DNA of 64,000 nucleotides from Bicyclus anynana (GCF_947172395.1 NC_069097.1:15794142-15858141), one strand, 5' to 3'; counted from the stretch's first letter, positions 35,455-45,204 are shown. Program-made: numbers and translations. Notes: generated from the letters alone by a model not told the origin.

Positions 35455-35650
35455 ACTGGTCGATTGTCGACCATACGACATACGCCTACGCCAGCGTAGT
35501 GGTACTGTTAGCAGTGCTGTGAGCCAGTGAGCGAGGCAGATATCGATTATTTTATCGCGTCGTGCGGGCATCGCAATCGTAATCGGTTATCGCGGTGATC
35601 GGCCGCCGTGGACTTAATTAATTCGCCATTTCGCTCGTAAACACGCCGAT
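35455..35650. other. GC-richer non-coding block
   Basis: CpG-containing sequence in AT-rich surroundings: ATCGCGTCGTGCGGGCATCG, CGGTTATCGCGGTGATCGGC, GGACTTAATTAATTCGCCAT, with several ATTA homeodomain-type cores and an ATCGATTA word. No repeat match or open frame. It has the look of a conserved regulatory element, which cannot be shown here. Confidence 0.35.
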
Positions 35651-35896
35651 ATCACCATTCATGAAATACAATTAAGATACAGTTGTAAGTCGCGTCATTA
35701 ATAAAGAGCAACTAATGGCTCACCTTTTAATATTTACTTTATTATCATTGGAATGTACACATGTATGTTCTTGCGATTAATTCTGTTGTGTGCTCTGTAT
35801 TTTTTATTAGAACATATTGTTGCTTGTGCAAATAGCCTGGTATGCCTATAGATGTCAAAAATTGGTGCGGTTTCTTTTCAGTTTATGGCTTTTACT

Positions 35897-36292
35897 AGCG
35901 GACGCCCGTGACTTCGTCCGCGTGGAATTTAGTTTTTCACAAATTCCTCGGGAACCATGGATTTTTTCGGGATCAAAAGTAGTCTATGTGTTAATCCTGG
36001 CTATAATATATCTTAATACCAAATTTCAGCTAATTCGGTTCAGTAGTTGAGGCCTGAAAGAGTAACAAACATTCATATCATCAAAATCATCAGTTTTCGC
36101 AAATCTCGGGAAACCATGGAATTTTTCGGGATAAAAAGTAGCCTATGTGTTAATCCAGAGTAAAATCTATTTCCATTCCAAGCTAAATCGCTTCAGTAGT
36201 AGCGGCGTTATAGAGTAACAAACATCTAAACATCCAAACATACACCCAAACATCCATACAAACTTTCGCGTCTATAACATTAGCAGGATAGG
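35897..36292 (+). mobile_element. 'ACTAGCGGACGCC' family element, dimeric, ~395 bp
   Basis: Starts ACTAGCGGACGCCCGTGACT and ends TTCGCGTCTATAACATTAGC. The sequence GGGAACCATGGATTTTTTCG / GGGAAACCATGGAATTTTTC plus GTAG-CTATGTGTTAATCC occurs twice in tandem, so the element is a head-to-tail dimer. Copy 48995-49383 has the same dimer. Classification (Helitron-like versus other non-autonomous) is open. Confidence 0.8.
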
Positions 36293-36461
36293 ATTATCAA
36301 CATTACCTACGTATTTATTGAGAATTACAAATTAACTTCAAGGTTTGATTGAATAAAATGTTGTTGACTTTGAAATGTGTTGTAGTATATGAAACAGTGT
36401 CACCGGGATCATGACATTATCAGTGTCGAAGTTATTTAACCCCCCTCCCCTACCCCCCCAG

Positions 36462-36604
36462 TCAATTCTAAAGTGATATTATACATTCAGCGCGAGTACG
36501 CGATGCTGGCGCGAGACGTGACCGAACAGTTGGCAGAACTACATGACAGACACCCACGATGCAATAAACTCGCTAACTTGATTGACTTGCTGTTTTCAGT
36601 ACGA
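36462..36604 (+). other. Candidate coding exon (unconfirmed), ~47 codons
   Basis: A very strong acceptor-like tract, CCCCCTCCCCTACCCCCCCAG, ends at 36461. The frame from 36464 is open and reads NSKVILYIQREYAMLARDVT then EQLAELHDRHPRCNKLANLI and DLLFSVR. A weak donor-like CGA|GTAAAC follows at 36602-36610. If the donor is ignored, the frame stays open to 36820. GC content and the charged, helix-like composition of the first part are protein-like. I do not recognise the protein. Confidence 0.25.
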
Positions 36605-36884
36605 GTAAACCAATCTGGCTTTATGGCTAACTTGTGTAAAAGTATTATATTTGTTTTCATTATAATCAGCGTATTTGGATGGCTCAAAAGGTCGGAGCAC
36701 CTTCCTTGTAGGAGTTTACACCGAAACTGCGTCAGTACGCGTTTGTGCCTTGATAACCAGGATGTGACTTTAGGCGTAGTCTTTTGCATCTCCAACTTTT
36801 CACTCATGTGCATTTTGTGAAATTAAATATCACGTGTCTGAAACGGTGTGGTCTGCATACAAGTGAATTTTCTACGTGAGTCTG

Positions 36885-36985
36885 CCAATTCGCATTGGGC
36901 GAGTGTGGTGGACTATTAGCGTAGGCTCTTTCATTCTGAGAGGAGTCTCATGCTTTACAGTGAACCGAATATGGGTGATGACGTG
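36885..36985 (+). repeat. LINE 3' tail fragment
   Basis: TCTGCCAATTCGCATTGGGC, TCATTCTGAGAGGAGTCTCA, CAGTGAACCGAATATGGGTG. Same tail family as 24096 and 45250. Confidence 0.65.
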
Positions 36986-37302
36986 TTCGCAGACTTGGGT
37001 GACAACTAATAATATTGTTTGTCTCGGTATAAAATGTTGACTATGTAACGTCCACTATCAGATGTTTATGATAACAACCGTAACTGACGGCATATATGAA
37101 AGATCAAAGCACCCGTGCTACAGACGTAAAGTTTTAATTGAACAGTCAAACTATTCAGTTAAATTGTGTGTAGTGTGTCAGTTTTAACTGTACAGCTTTT
37201 TCTAATGACTTTAGATTAGATAAAACTGTATACTTAAAATTGCGCAGTTAACTGAACTTTACGAAGTAATGTTCACATCGGTACGGTGAATGTCGGAGAT
37301 TT

Positions 37303-37386
37303 TAGTCCGTAGGGCGCCGTGTATCGGTGAAGTCGGACATCGTCATCCAGACTACCTCGATGTCATCCATGAAGATTTCCTCCTAC
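37303..37386 (-). other. Candidate terminal coding exon, minus strand (unconfirmed)
   Basis: On the minus strand a strong acceptor (TTCTTTTTTTATTATTGTAG, AG just right of 37384) is followed directly by an open frame EEIFMDDIEVVWMTMSDFTD then TRRPTD and a TAA stop at about 37304-37306. Codon third positions are GC-rich relative to the AT-rich surroundings. A possible internal donor GAG|GTAGTC also exists. The opposite strand is open too but has a poor acceptor. I do not recognise the peptide, and no poly(A) signal is evident nearby. Confidence 0.25.
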
Positions 37387-37819
37387 AATAATAAAAAAAG
37401 AACTCCTGAAGCGCGGTTAACAAATATGATATGCTAAAAATAAAATCCAAAAAAAAAACAATTGTAAATAATTACATTTTAAGTGGAATAACAATTCCGT
37501 TAACTTTTACATTTACGACGTTTGTTTTTACTCGCCAAATCGTCGACCGGTGCCGCGGACGTCGTTGGCATTTTTAATAGACTTTTTAATGGCGCTGGGT
37601 CTGGATTCGGGTGATTATTTACTTCCGCTAGAGACTGCCGTTAGAGGTTTTCAACTAATTTAAGAAATATTATAGACATTGTGTGGTGGAAGATGCTAAT
37701 ATCGTACCAGGGAACGAAAGTACTCGTTGTTAACTTCAAATGAGGTCTAAATTAATTAAGTGGAACAATTCATAATTTATGCGTACTCGTAGCTCTAACC
37801 GTTTATGCAAAGCATGCAT
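37387..37819. other. No gene seen; GC-rich patch
   Basis: 37535-37640 is GC-richer (AAATCGTCGACCGGTGCCGC). It has weak similarity in wording (GGCATTTTTAATA...TAATGGCGC) to the modules at 42.7-45.0 kb but does not align over length. Confidence 0.35.
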
Positions 37820-37950
37820 TGGAAAGTCTCAAAAGAAATATTTTCTTCCCATTTTCGCCACATTCGTCTTTGATGCTTCGCTCCTATTGGTCGTAGCGTG
37901 AAATTATATAACCTTTAGTCTTCCACAATAAATGGACTGCTGAACCAAAA
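37820..37950 (+). repeat. TE-derived repeat ('GCTCCTATTGGTCGTAGCGTG')
   Basis: GATGCTTCGCTCCTATTGGT, CGTAGCGTGAAATTATATAA then TCTTCCACAATAAATGGACT. The reverse-complement relative is inside 51325-51670 (AGAAGCGGAGCATCAATGGA). Common lepidopteran non-autonomous repeat. Confidence 0.6.
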
Positions 37951-38101
37951 AAAAAAACAATAGTTACTGAGATTAGAGCATTAACCAAACAAGCAAAAAC
38001 ACATTTTAAAAGATTTAAAAGTAAAAGTAAAAAGTATGTAATTACAAACGACCGTCGAACGAAGTCCAGAGTTACTACAGTACAGTACTAGTACATTACT
38101 A

Positions 38102-38344
38102 AAATACAGTTGTCTCGGCGCCCAATATGAATTCGTCCCGTTTGGCGTCGAGACACTAGGCCCGTGGGGCAGGAGCGCTCAGACTCTCCACAAGGAGATC
38201 GGCAAACACCTCAGAGAGACTACAGGCGACCCTCGGGCGGGCAGCTTTCTCGCGCAAAGAATTTCAATCGCAATTCAACGCGGGAATGCTGCCTGCGTGA
38301 TGGGCACCCTACCAAGGGCGGCAAATTTTGATAGGTATTTTTAG
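38102..38344 (+). pseudogene. LINE reverse-transcriptase protein C-terminus
   Basis: The open frame from 38102 to the TAG at 38342-38344 reads QYEFVPFGVETLGPWGRSAQ from 38123, then TLHKEIGKHLRETTGDPRAG and SFLAQRISIAIQRGNAACVM. The 'F.P...ETLG.WG......' motif followed by 'R.......QR......GNA' is the conserved extreme C-terminus of a group of LINE ORF2 proteins. The frame has no internal stop, so this copy is relatively young, though it is 5'-truncated. A T-rich 3' UTR with AATAAA-type signals follows to about 38470. Confidence 0.75.
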
Positions 38345-38939
38345 GTATTAGTTTTAATTTTAATTTATTTTAATTTTGTAGTTGTAGTTATGATATGAGA
38401 ATGATATTTCCTTATATTTTATTTTTATAATAAGCTTAGCCTATTTAAGTATTATCTTCATTAATAAAATATTACACAGTACATTACAACATTAGTATGT
38501 CGGCTAGGCTTAAGCATAAAAGCTCCGTGATTTATTTTGGCACGGAGCGGCCTCTAAAGTTGTAAATGTATCACAAACTTCGTAGGCCGTGTATTACACT
38601 TTGAGCACAGATCTCGGGTAGCAGTTAGCGCAGCCTTGTTTAGATTGGATTATTACTTCAAACATCTGTCGACGACGTGTGGCTCTTAGATATTTTAACT
38701 TTATATTTGTAGTAGATACTACAAAGCTACTGTTAAGAGCTCAGTGCAACGTTTGCCTTGCTCGTATTGTGACCATCTGACTTTAACGTACGTGTCATCA
38801 TCACAGGATCGTCGAATTATACTTAGATTGCAGGGACTAGTACGCCCTTAGTATTTAAGGATAAACATCTTCGATGCTGCGATATCGAAGTGAAATGTAC
38901 GATAAGAAAATATTGTCGCACAATTTTTCACTTTCGCTG
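38345..38939. other. LINE 3' UTR then no gene seen
   Basis: 38345-38470 is the likely 3' UTR of the preceding LINE copy (TTTGTAGTTGTAGTTATGAT, TTAATAAAATA). Beyond it is unassigned AT-rich DNA. Confidence 0.45.
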
Positions 38940-39065
38940 TTTCAGTGGTTTGCCGCCTATGTGGCATCGGAGGTCCAGGTTTCAAGTCCTGGGTCAGGCT
39001 ATGAAATATTGTGCTTTTCTTTCTCCTGAGAAATAGTATGTAAAAATTCACAGCCCGCTATTGGG
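38940..39065 (+). repeat. tRNA-derived SINE
   Basis: GTTTGCCGCCTATGTGGCAT, GGAGGTCCAGGTTTCAAGTC and CTGGGTCAGGCTATGAAAT give a B box (GGTTTCAAGTC), followed by a body ending near TTACACCCTTGTGTCTG. It does not fold into a full cloverleaf. Confidence 0.6.
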
Positions 39066-39907
39066 AAGTTGATGATGTTACACCCTTGTGTCTGTTAAAG
39101 CTTGTAAAGTCGTTGGTACCAGTCATTATTATTATAAACATCTAACAGTAGTTATTTGTTATAAAAATTAAAGAGTCCTTAGCCCTGCTGTATTATGTTA
39201 AGTATGAGGTTTAGCCATTTTAAATAAGCTAATAACGATGATGACGATGTACTTTTGCCTTAAATATAACCGGCTTCTTTTAAAAAAATTTGGTTTTCCG
39301 AAAACTTCACAATTCAATTCTCTAAAATGTGTTGTTCACGTTCAAGTTTACATTATCCAACTATATTGGCATTTAATCTCTGAATGTCCACATCTTTAGC
39401 CCAAAATTAATATATGTTAATATATGTTAGCTATTTTTAATATATATTAGATTAAGTATTTGTGCCAGTTTAGCAAACCAATTAAAAAAAAAAATGTTAG
39501 TCACTTGACCATCATAGCTATTCAACGTTTATAGAACGTAGAGATTTTTTCGAATATAAAATAAATAATTACTAAGCTATTTTGTAAACCTCGATAGTAA
39601 CTAAGATTGATATAGCGGGAACATAACGATATTTCTTCTAATAGAATTTATTTCATAGCCGTCGCCGCGAGCCGCAGTAATTTCCCCCCGCATCGCCGAG
39701 CAACGTGCTTTGTTTCTTTTTTCTTATTTGCCGAGATGATTGATGTTTTTTTTTGTTTTGACCAATTGTTGTTTTACCCGAATGCCAAATGAGGGTTGTT
39801 TTTGTCCAGCGTGTGTATGCGTAGACAGATAAAGAAATAGACAACTGACTGGCGTGCCGTTGTGTGTCAAAAGATATCGCTTTTGACGTGGTTTTGACAT
39901 ATTTATG
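39066..39907. other. No gene seen
   Basis: AT-rich. A direct repeat of TTAATATATGTTA occurs at about 39408-39430. A 118-codon minus-strand frame at 39653-40009 runs into the neighbouring element and is not protein-like. Confidence 0.4.
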
Positions 39908-40070
39908 TACTAGCGGAAGCCCGAGACTTCGCGTGGAGTTTAGTACAAATCCCGCGGGAACCATGGATTTTTCAAAGTAGCTTATGTCCAGAGTAAAATA
40001 TATTTTCATTCAAATCGCTTAGCAGCGCTGCGCAACGCAACTTTCGCCTTTATAATAATTAGCGTGATAG
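39908..40070 (+). mobile_element. 'ACTAGCGGACGCC' family element, internally deleted
   Basis: TACTAGCGGAAGCCCGAGAC, AAATCCCGCGGGAACCATGG, CCAGAGTAAAATATATTTTC and AACTTTCGCCTTTATAATAA. A monomeric, shortened relative of 35897-36292. Confidence 0.75.
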
Positions 40071-40429
40071 TGTCATATTTATTAATTATTTATAATAATT
40101 GACAATTGTGAAACTTGTTTGGCCCGTCGATGTGCCTGAAATAACGCCAAGTCGTCATGACACCGAATATCGAAATGTTTTATCTCGCTCTACGTTGTTC
40201 TATTTTTTGAGGGAATACGATGGATGGTATCTATTCGTCTGTTTACTACTTTGTCTACGTGTGTATGTAAAAGTTTGTTTCGCTTAAGTTTTCCGTAAAA
40301 TTACTATCAGACTGTGAAACACCAAATGAAAGATATAAGATTTGTACTGTCAAGAAAAGACGTTTGACTGTAGTGCAATTGTCTAGGAATGTACCAAGGA
40401 TCTTTCCGATTTAATTCAACGAATCAGCT

Positions 40430-40670
40430 GTTGAGGTTGTGTATACACAAAATCAGTGACGACACGCCGCTGGTCCGTATATTGGGGCGCGTAACGAATG
40501 TCCGAGGCCTGCGTCAAGGCCTCGCCGTGGAGGCCGCCGCGGAGGCCTTGGCCGCGCTGGCACGTTGCCAGACCCCGAGGTTACGCGCTTACTATCGATT
40601 ACATTTCTTATCAGCGCTGAGGAACCGACGAGTTACGTTAGATCCAGTTTGCTCAGTAGAAATGATAGTA
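40430..40670 (+). other. GC-rich open frame with internal hairpin, unclassified
   Basis: The frame from about 40430 reads LLRLCIHKISDDTPLVRILG, RVTNVRGLRQGLAVEAAAEA and LALARC-type text before ending at about 40721. The core (40480-40590) is very GC-rich and holds an inverted repeat CAAGGCCTC (40515-40523)/GAGGCCTTG (40542-40550). It could be a decayed exon, a retrocopy fragment or a GC-rich transposon core. I do not recognise a family, and the Ala-rich text may simply reflect GCC repeats. Confidence 0.2.
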
Positions 40671-41010
40671 AGAACAATTTTTTTTAGCACTGGTGGGCGT
40701 CCGCGATTTCGATCTCTTTAATCCGGCCCTAACGCAAAATTATTTCTAACCGGACGTCTACTAACTTTTAAGCGGTTTTCCACATTTTGTGATGACCTTA
40801 AAACTCTTATTTAGTTAGTTGTGAAGAATTATTGGGCACAAACAAGAAGAGAATGTATTTTTTTCCCTTTCTGTAAATCTACTGTGTCTTACTTATAGTT
40901 ATAAGTAGACAAAGTAAATTGTCAAATACAAGCATTGCTTATAAAGGAATATAAAAGCTAAAATTTGTATCTATACCATCTGTACAAACAGGTACTTTTA
41001 TATTACGATT

Positions 41011-41112
41011 ATTAATTCCAGTCAGCAAAATGACAAGTACAACTGTCACTGAAATGTCATTTTACTAGCAAATAACATTTCAGTGACAGTAATTTTACTG
41101 ACTGGAATTAAT
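41011..41112. mobile_element. Palindromic MITE, ~102 bp
   Basis: ATTAATTCCAGTCAG (41011-41025) is inverted at CTGACTGGAATTAAT (41098-41112), and CTGTCACTGAAATGT (41043-41057) is inverted at ACATTTCAGTGACAG. Nearly the whole element folds back on itself. Related words (TTTACT, AATGAC) occur in the loop. Confidence 0.75.
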
Positions 41113-41282
41113 CCTCCACCTATATGTAAATTCATAAATTATTCAGAGTTCAGACTACATAAAATTTTAACACGTGTGTTCATAAATTATTACCAATGGT
41201 TCAAAACACAGAAAATTAATTTATTTTTGATGGTTCAGTGGTAAAATTTAATTAAATTTTATCGCTTGCACAAGTAATAAGC

Positions 41283-41564
41283 ATGAATTGTCACCTAATT
41301 GTACAGAAATCGATTGTCTTGAAGGAAACTTGTGATGTGCAAATTGGCACCAACTTGAACACACTCGGTCAAGTCGCTCGCAAATTGGATGAGGCACTTG
41401 ATGGTCTGGAAATGGAATGGTCTGAAGCGAACACCCAGAAATGGGTACGGCGATCCACTGAAATCGTAACCCGTTTTCGCTACACGGTTTCGGCTATAAC
41501 GCACCTAAACACCGTAACGAAGTTTCGGTACGATTACCTTAACTCCGTTACAGTATTTAAGTAG
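41283..41564 (+). other. Unclassified 93-codon open frame
   Basis: Contains GQVARKLDEALDGLEMEWSE and ANTQKWVRRSTEIVTRFRYT, which look somewhat protein-like (charged, few rare residues). It has no splice context I trust and no family match. A retroelement remnant is possible. Low confidence that it is coding. Confidence 0.15.
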
Positions 41565-42720
41565 GTAATTGGCAGGATTAGACGCCGGTTATTCGCTAAA
41601 TGAGCCCTTTATCTTTATAATTCGCACGGCGTTGGGGAATTAAAGCGGCGAAGGCCGCGGGCGCGACTTTCACCTTCAGGATTGATTTTCTTATTAAGCA
41701 GCAAGGAATTTTATATAAATTACAAGTAATTTTGTTTGTTGGATATTAAGGGCTTAACATTCTAAAGTCATATTCAAGTGGAGCCTAATCGGCTTTCAAT
41801 TTAAATAAGAAAATCAGTTGTGTATAGCAAAATTTCTTCACAACTTCAACAGAATTTCTTTCTTTTACACCTAGCTATTTGCTAAAATATAGTATACTTC
41901 TATTCTCAGCAATGGGCATTGCTGTAAAGCAAGAAACAAGTTATTCGACACTAAAATAACTGCAAGCCGTCTAAGATTTACAAACCTTAGAGGCCTTGTT
42001 TCTGCGTTTCTGCCCAAGGTAAGGCCTAATAACTTATCGTATAAGCTCGATCTAACAGCACCTACTCTATTTTTAGGAACAAATCGACGGGAGGCACGTG
42101 GAAACGACTCTAAATTGGAATGCAGTGACCCGATGAGTTCTGCGATTGAGTGCTAACATAGAAGAGGGTAGGGGGGAGGATATGTGAAATATAATGAACA
42201 ACAAATTCATTTGTTTTTTTTTTGCGCGAAAACCTGATAAACGATGTCATTCAAAACCAACAGAAAAGCTTCAACGTTTTTTCGTTCTGATATGGAGCAT
42301 TTAGAGGTGACAATATTACAGAACCTTTTTCGTTTGTCTATGTTATTTGAGTTTATTTCAATAATTTCATCGTAAGGTTTTGATCGGATCTAATTACCAC
42401 CGCCAGAATATGCATTCAACATCAGGTGCAATCGTAACAACAGGTAATTGTTGAGTTAACTTCTATGATTCACTGGTGCCACCTGAAGTTCTTGGCTGTT
42501 CCTTTGATGAACCTTGTTTAAATCAATATCAATGCAAATAAAACATTGAGTGCTCTCGCCGGTATCTGAACGTATTTTCAGTTTTTTTTTGTATGATGGA
42601 AATTTATTAATAGTTTTTGAAAAATACCAGAATTTTTCTTTTGTGATGAAAAAAAATTCTGCTAGCTGGAGCTTTTAGAAACTGTTTTATAACTAACTTG
42701 TATTATTAAAACACTTTCGT
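41565..42720. other. No gene seen
   Basis: A short GC-rich patch at about 41635-41680 (GCGGCGAAGGCCGCGGGCGC). Otherwise AT-rich with no repeat recognised. Confidence 0.4.
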
Positions 42721-42935
42721 AAAGCTTGTCCCACTTGTCCCGGCGGACGCGACGCGTGTCTACAGTCGCCGGTCAGCGCCATTAGCATTTTAATTGTGGC
42801 GTCCCTCAGCTCGCCGCTTCCGCGAGCACACTTTGCTCTTCATCGCGCAAACAACATAGCTGTTTACAATTTTCTATTTCGGACAAGCGGAAAATTTAAA
42901 AACTGCTACCTTAGCACTTTGCTAAAAATTTTAAG
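42721..42935 (+). other. GC-rich local repeat module, copy A
   Basis: First and longest of four copies. Order of shared words: AAAGCTTGTCCC, CCCGGCGG, CGACGCG, GGTCAGCGCCATTAGCATTT, TAATTGTGGCGTCCCTCAGC, TCGCCGCTTCCGCG, GTTTACAATTTTCTATT, GGACAAGC, TTTAAAAACTGC. No terminal repeats, poly(A) tail or open frame common to the copies. Core ATTA and CATTAGC words are possible homeodomain-type sites. Confidence 0.7.
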
Positions 42936-43769
42936 TTTGCATACTAAATTTTGGACGGTAAATTCCTTTTGCGATGTAGAGGCAAACCAAAAGAAGGATA
43001 GCAAATTTAAATGTTAAGAGTACGTAGACGAAGTCTCAGCAATTAACTACTAATATTGAAATACGCTTTATAACCTCTCCACTGTGTAGTCGGATTTCTA
43101 AGTGCAGCCCACTGTGGAGCCATCTTTAAAAGTCGAGCGTTCCAAGGTCACGCGTGTTTAAAACGCCCGATTACATTAAAATGTACTATAGGAGCTATTT
43201 AAATATATTTTTTTGTTGGAATTGTTATTAAACAAGCTAATTTTAATTAATAAATGTAATAATGCAGTAAAAACAAGTAATTTTCAATAAAATTTTGAAA
43301 TCCGAACGCGCGATAGTTGCCCGACTGTCGCACTAAACCCGCTATAATTTAAATTTTTACCTTTATTTCTAGATTGTCTTTGGTTTTTTACTTTTTCTAT
43401 ACATTATTTTACTCTACCAAAGAATAAAACACTCCTAATGTACAAAGATTAAAAAAAAATATGATTTTGAAATCCTCGTCTGTAGACCGCGCTCCTAGAG
43501 CGCGGTTTTAAAAACTGTCAGTACTAATCACAGACGTGTTTTGTACAGGTTATGAGTGATTATATGCCATCCTTGTTCTTTTTACTACATGTGAAATAAG
43601 TTAGAGTGTGACAAGAATAGGTTAAAACAACAAAAAAAAGGTCAAAATGATATGAGTATGAAATCAATCTTTAGAAGCTTGATTTACACACAGGTTGTTC
43701 AAAATCAATCTTCTCAAGCGTGATACACACACGAGGTGAAATTATAAACTGTTTGAACTAAGCGCGTTG

Positions 43770-43907
43770 GTCGGCGGCGGCTGCGACGCGTGTTGTGAGG
43801 TCAGCGCCATTAGCATTTTAACTGTGGCGTCCCTCAACTTACCGGGCAACCTCCACTTGTTTGCTCAACGCCATGCCAACACAGCTGCTGTTTACAATTT
43901 TCTGTAT
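43770..43907 (+). other. GC-rich local repeat module, copy B
   Basis: Shares GGCGGCTGCGACGCG, AGGTCAGCGCCATTAGCATT, TTAACTGTGGCGTCCCTCAA and CTGTTTACAATTTTCTGTAT with copy A. Its core lies about 1.03 kb downstream of that of A. The 'CTCGCCGCTTCCGCG' part is replaced by unrelated text, and the 3' segment is missing. Confidence 0.65.
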
Positions 43908-43959
43908 ATTTTTTTCACTGAGTTTTGATAAAAACGGGGGCGTCAAAAACAAAATTCAT

Positions 43960-44075
43960 TTATTTGAAGCAAAGTTTACAAGCCCTTTTGAAACGTCAGT
44001 TGACTATTTGTAAAGACTCTACCACCGGTTCGTAAGGCAGGTTGTGCTGAGAAGAACCGGCAAGTAACTCAAGAT
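43960..44075 (+). repeat. LINE/SINE 3' unit (relative of 26240)
   Basis: ATTCATTTATTTGAAGCAAA, GACTCTACCACCGGTTCGTA, AGGCAGGTTGTGCTGAGAAG then AACCGGCAAGTAACTC. Plus-strand copy inserted between modules B and C. Confidence 0.75.
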
Positions 44076-44340
44076 ATGGTCTTTTTAAAAAATCGTACAG
44101 TATTATAATTTAGAATTGATAACAACATTACAATTTCATAAAGTTTTACTTTGTGTGTGAAGGTGGAAACTGATCCAACGGCTTTCAAGCACTTTCTTTT
44201 CGGCTTTAACACATTGCTTAATTGTCTGTTAGAAGGTTGACGTTAAAGTACGCTGCATAAGCGAAGTGCTGCTGGCCTATTCACTATTTTGGTCTCTACC
44301 TATCTATCTATCAACCTATTAAAAAAAAATCAAATCAAAT

Positions 44341-44463
44341 GACAAAATGTCATTTACCTACTGTGTGATTTTCACCAGTAAGCACCGGATGACATTTTTA
44401 CATGGTATCTCGATTTCGTATGTGTTAACTAGCATACGTCAAAGATAGTGAATAAGTCTGCTG
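44341..44463 (+). repeat. Dispersed ~120-bp repeat, copy 2 (pairs with 8153-8275)
   Basis: GTCATTTACCTACTGTGTGA, TTCACCAGTAAGCACCGGAT and GCATACGTCAAAGATAGTGA match 8153-8275 in order and orientation. Sits between modules B and C. Confidence 0.5.
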
Positions 44464-44484
44464 ATTACTGTATACTTTTAAATA

Positions 44485-44670
44485 AACCGTCCCGGCGGCT
44501 ACGACGCGTTTCATGAGCCGGTCAGTACCATTAGCATTTTAATAGCAGCGTCACTCAGCTCGGCACTTTCGTGGGCGCTGAAAACCGACATTGCTCTGTC
44601 GCGCTACGTATGGACAAGCCAGAATTTAAAAATTGCAACCTTAACATGGAGCTAAAAAGTGAAGTTTTTA
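44485..44670 (+). other. GC-rich local repeat module, copy C
   Basis: Shares CCGTCCCGGCGGCTACGACG, CCGGTCAGTACCATTAGCAT, GCGTCACTCAGCTCGGC, GGACAAGCCAGAATTTAAAA, ATTGCAACCTTA and GAGCTAAAAA with A and D. The core is 0.72 kb after that of B. Confidence 0.7.
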
Positions 44671-44809
44671 AAGTTACGAAAGAGAAACTTTTTATGGAAG
44701 GTTTCTCATCCGGACCAAGACGCGAGCGTCCAACAAAAGATTGTTGTTAAAACACGCTGTAAAACAGAAATCTTTCCCTATTACTCAACTAGTTTATACT
44801 AATAAATAA

Positions 44810-45005
44810 AGCTTGTCCCGGCGGCTACGACGCGCGTAGTGAGACGGTCAGTGGCATTAGCATTTTTATTGTGACGTCACTCAGCGCGCCGCTTCCGCGG
44901 GCAGTTACTACGCAGCGCAAACACTGTTTACAATTTTCTATTGCGGACAAGCAGAAATTTTAAAAGTTGCAACTACGGTAATAAAAAGTTAAATTTTTGT
45001 ATGTT
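44810..45005 (+). other. GC-rich local repeat module, copy D
   Basis: AAGCTTGTCCCGGCGGCTAC, GACGGTCAGTGGCATTAGCA, GTGACGTCACTCAGCGCGCC, GCTTCCGCGGGCAG, GTTTACAATTTTCTATTGCG, GGACAAGCAGAAATTTTAAA and GTTGCAACTACGGTA. Core is 0.33 kb after that of C. Contains a palindromic CRE-like TGACGTCA (44872-44879) that the other copies lack. Confidence 0.7.
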
Positions 45006-45204
45006 ACTATTTTGCCCTCATAATCATAAGTCCGGGTGCTAAAATTACCACTTTTGTTGTAGTTTTCAAAAGTATGAACTTTTTAGATTTTAAAGCGTTT
45101 TTCTTCAAAGCAAAGGAATTTTTTGTATGCAAGTTTTTGACCACGTATGTTGAAGATTGGATATGCCAGTCTGCAGGTTGAAAACACAGAATCATCTTGT
45201 GTTC

